Source: Pseudomonadaceae bacterium UBA836
GTDB taxonomy: Bacteria; Pseudomonadota; Gammaproteobacteria; Pseudomonadales; Pseudomonadaceae
Reading direction: 5' to 3'
NCBI GenBank assembly: GCA_002296055.1
Contig: DBHE01000057.1
Span: forward strand, 1 to 52,543
Length of the DNA: 52,543 nucleotides
The notes beneath the pieces are model-generated. The model made no database searches and was not told the DNA's origin. It saw only the letters and a program-made list of their open reading frames with translations. The translations under genes were made by a program, and so were the position numbers. How positions within the stretch are numbered: position 1 is the first letter of the stretch; every line of letters starts with the position of its first letter. Below are positions 52,276-52,543 of this stretch, in pieces.

Positions 52276-52543
52276 GCTTGCGCACCTCGCCAGCACCTTC
52301 GATGTTTTCTACGCAGCGGCCGCAGATCTCCGGGTGCGCCGGGTTGCTGCCAACGTCATCCCGCAGATGCCAGCAACGTGCGCACTTGGTCGCAGCCGAT
52401 TTGACGATCCGCAGTTTCAGGCCGTCAACCTCGGTCGCCACCGCCTGCTCGTCGGCCTGCGCCAGCGGCGCCAGGGCGGCTTGAGAGGTGATCAGCACAA
52501 AGCGCAGCTCATCGCCCAGCTGGGCCAGGCGCTCTTGCAGCGG
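52268..52543 (-). CDS. ileS: Isoleucyl-tRNA synthetase, C-terminal end (runs off the window)
   Basis: Only the last 91 residues are present; the frame is open at the right edge. The visible part ends in the zinc-binding C-terminal domain of bacterial Ile[14 protein letters not shown], then [10 protein letters not shown], giving four zinc cysteines. The stop at 52268 overlaps the lspA start, the standard ileS-lspA junction. Confidence 0.96.
   Translation of the reverse strand, partial: PLQERLAQLGDELRFVLITSQAALAPLAQADEQAVATEVDGLKLRIVKSAATKCARCWHLRDDVGSNPAHPEICGRCVENIEGAGEVRKHA

Overview
The window is a dense stretch of chromosome from a gammaproteobacterium of the Pseudomonas group. The gene content and several neighbourhoods (clpB-pgeF-rluD / bamD, pilS-pilR-thiO, morA-glyA, mapZ-radA, pilA-pilB-pilC-pilD-coaE-yacG, ileS-lspA-fkpB-ispH) match what I recall of Pseudomonas chromosomes. 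The wax-ester/TAG synthase and the glutamine-dependent NadE would fit a marine or Halopseudomonas-like lineage, but that placement is inference. No tRNA, rRNA, CRISPR array, prophage or intact transposase was seen. Both ends cut through genes: clpB on the left (only its N-terminal part is present) and ileS on the right (only its C-terminal part).

Region by region. 1-5.4 kb holds clpB with a sigma-32-type promoter, pgeF and rluD (4-base overlap), the divergent bamD, and a convergent glutamine-dependent nadE. 5.5-10.3 kb holds a small PP0621-like membrane protein, the PilS/PilR two-component system and thiO. Two copies of a small terminal-inverted-repeat element lie here, and one of them supplies the stop codon of thiO. 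10.6-20.7 kb holds mqo, an M48 protease/YjgN pair, a periplasmic solute-binding protein, glyA, and a large MorA-like PAS-GGDEF-EAL protein. 20.9-30.0 kb holds ettA, gdhA, a MapZ-like PilZ protein, radA, an EAL protein overlapping a two-domain polyphosphate phosphotransferase, mscL and rlmG. 30.0-32.6 kb holds an operon of DUF6482, an FeS-type (6-4) photolyase and a tiny DUF2256 protein, joined by GTGA start/stop overlaps, then yqhA. Two perfect DnaA-box sequences follow, upstream of yqhA and just beyond the stop codon of a Lon-like protease gene. 33-40.7 kb holds that Lon-like protease, a HemD-fold protein, a patatin lipase next to a wax-ester/DGAT synthase, and a YafJ-type amidotransferase.

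40.8-48.5 kb is the type IV pilus locus. Two short paralogous pilin genes diverge from a common intergenic region. Each has its own sigma-54 (-24/-12) promoter, and they share a 48-bp inverted repeat with one mismatch. The forward pilin is followed by an AT-rich pair: a membrane alkaline-phosphatase/sulfatase-superfamily protein and a Wzy/TfpO-like O-ligase. Next come pilB, pilC and pilD, running into coaE, yacG and a MutT-ThiE fusion. The right end holds the ileS-lspA-fkpB-ispH operon.

How it fits together: PilS/PilR (5.8-8.8 kb) are the expected activators of the two sigma-54 pilin promoters at 41.2-41.5 kb. PilB, PilC and PilD assemble and process the pilins, and the two AT-rich genes are good candidates for decorating them (both pilins end in a C-terminal serine just after a small disulfide loop). 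MorA-like, MapZ-like and EAL proteins place cyclic-di-GMP control on the same segment. The strongest candidate for something new is the double-pilin promoter switch together with its accessory modification genes.
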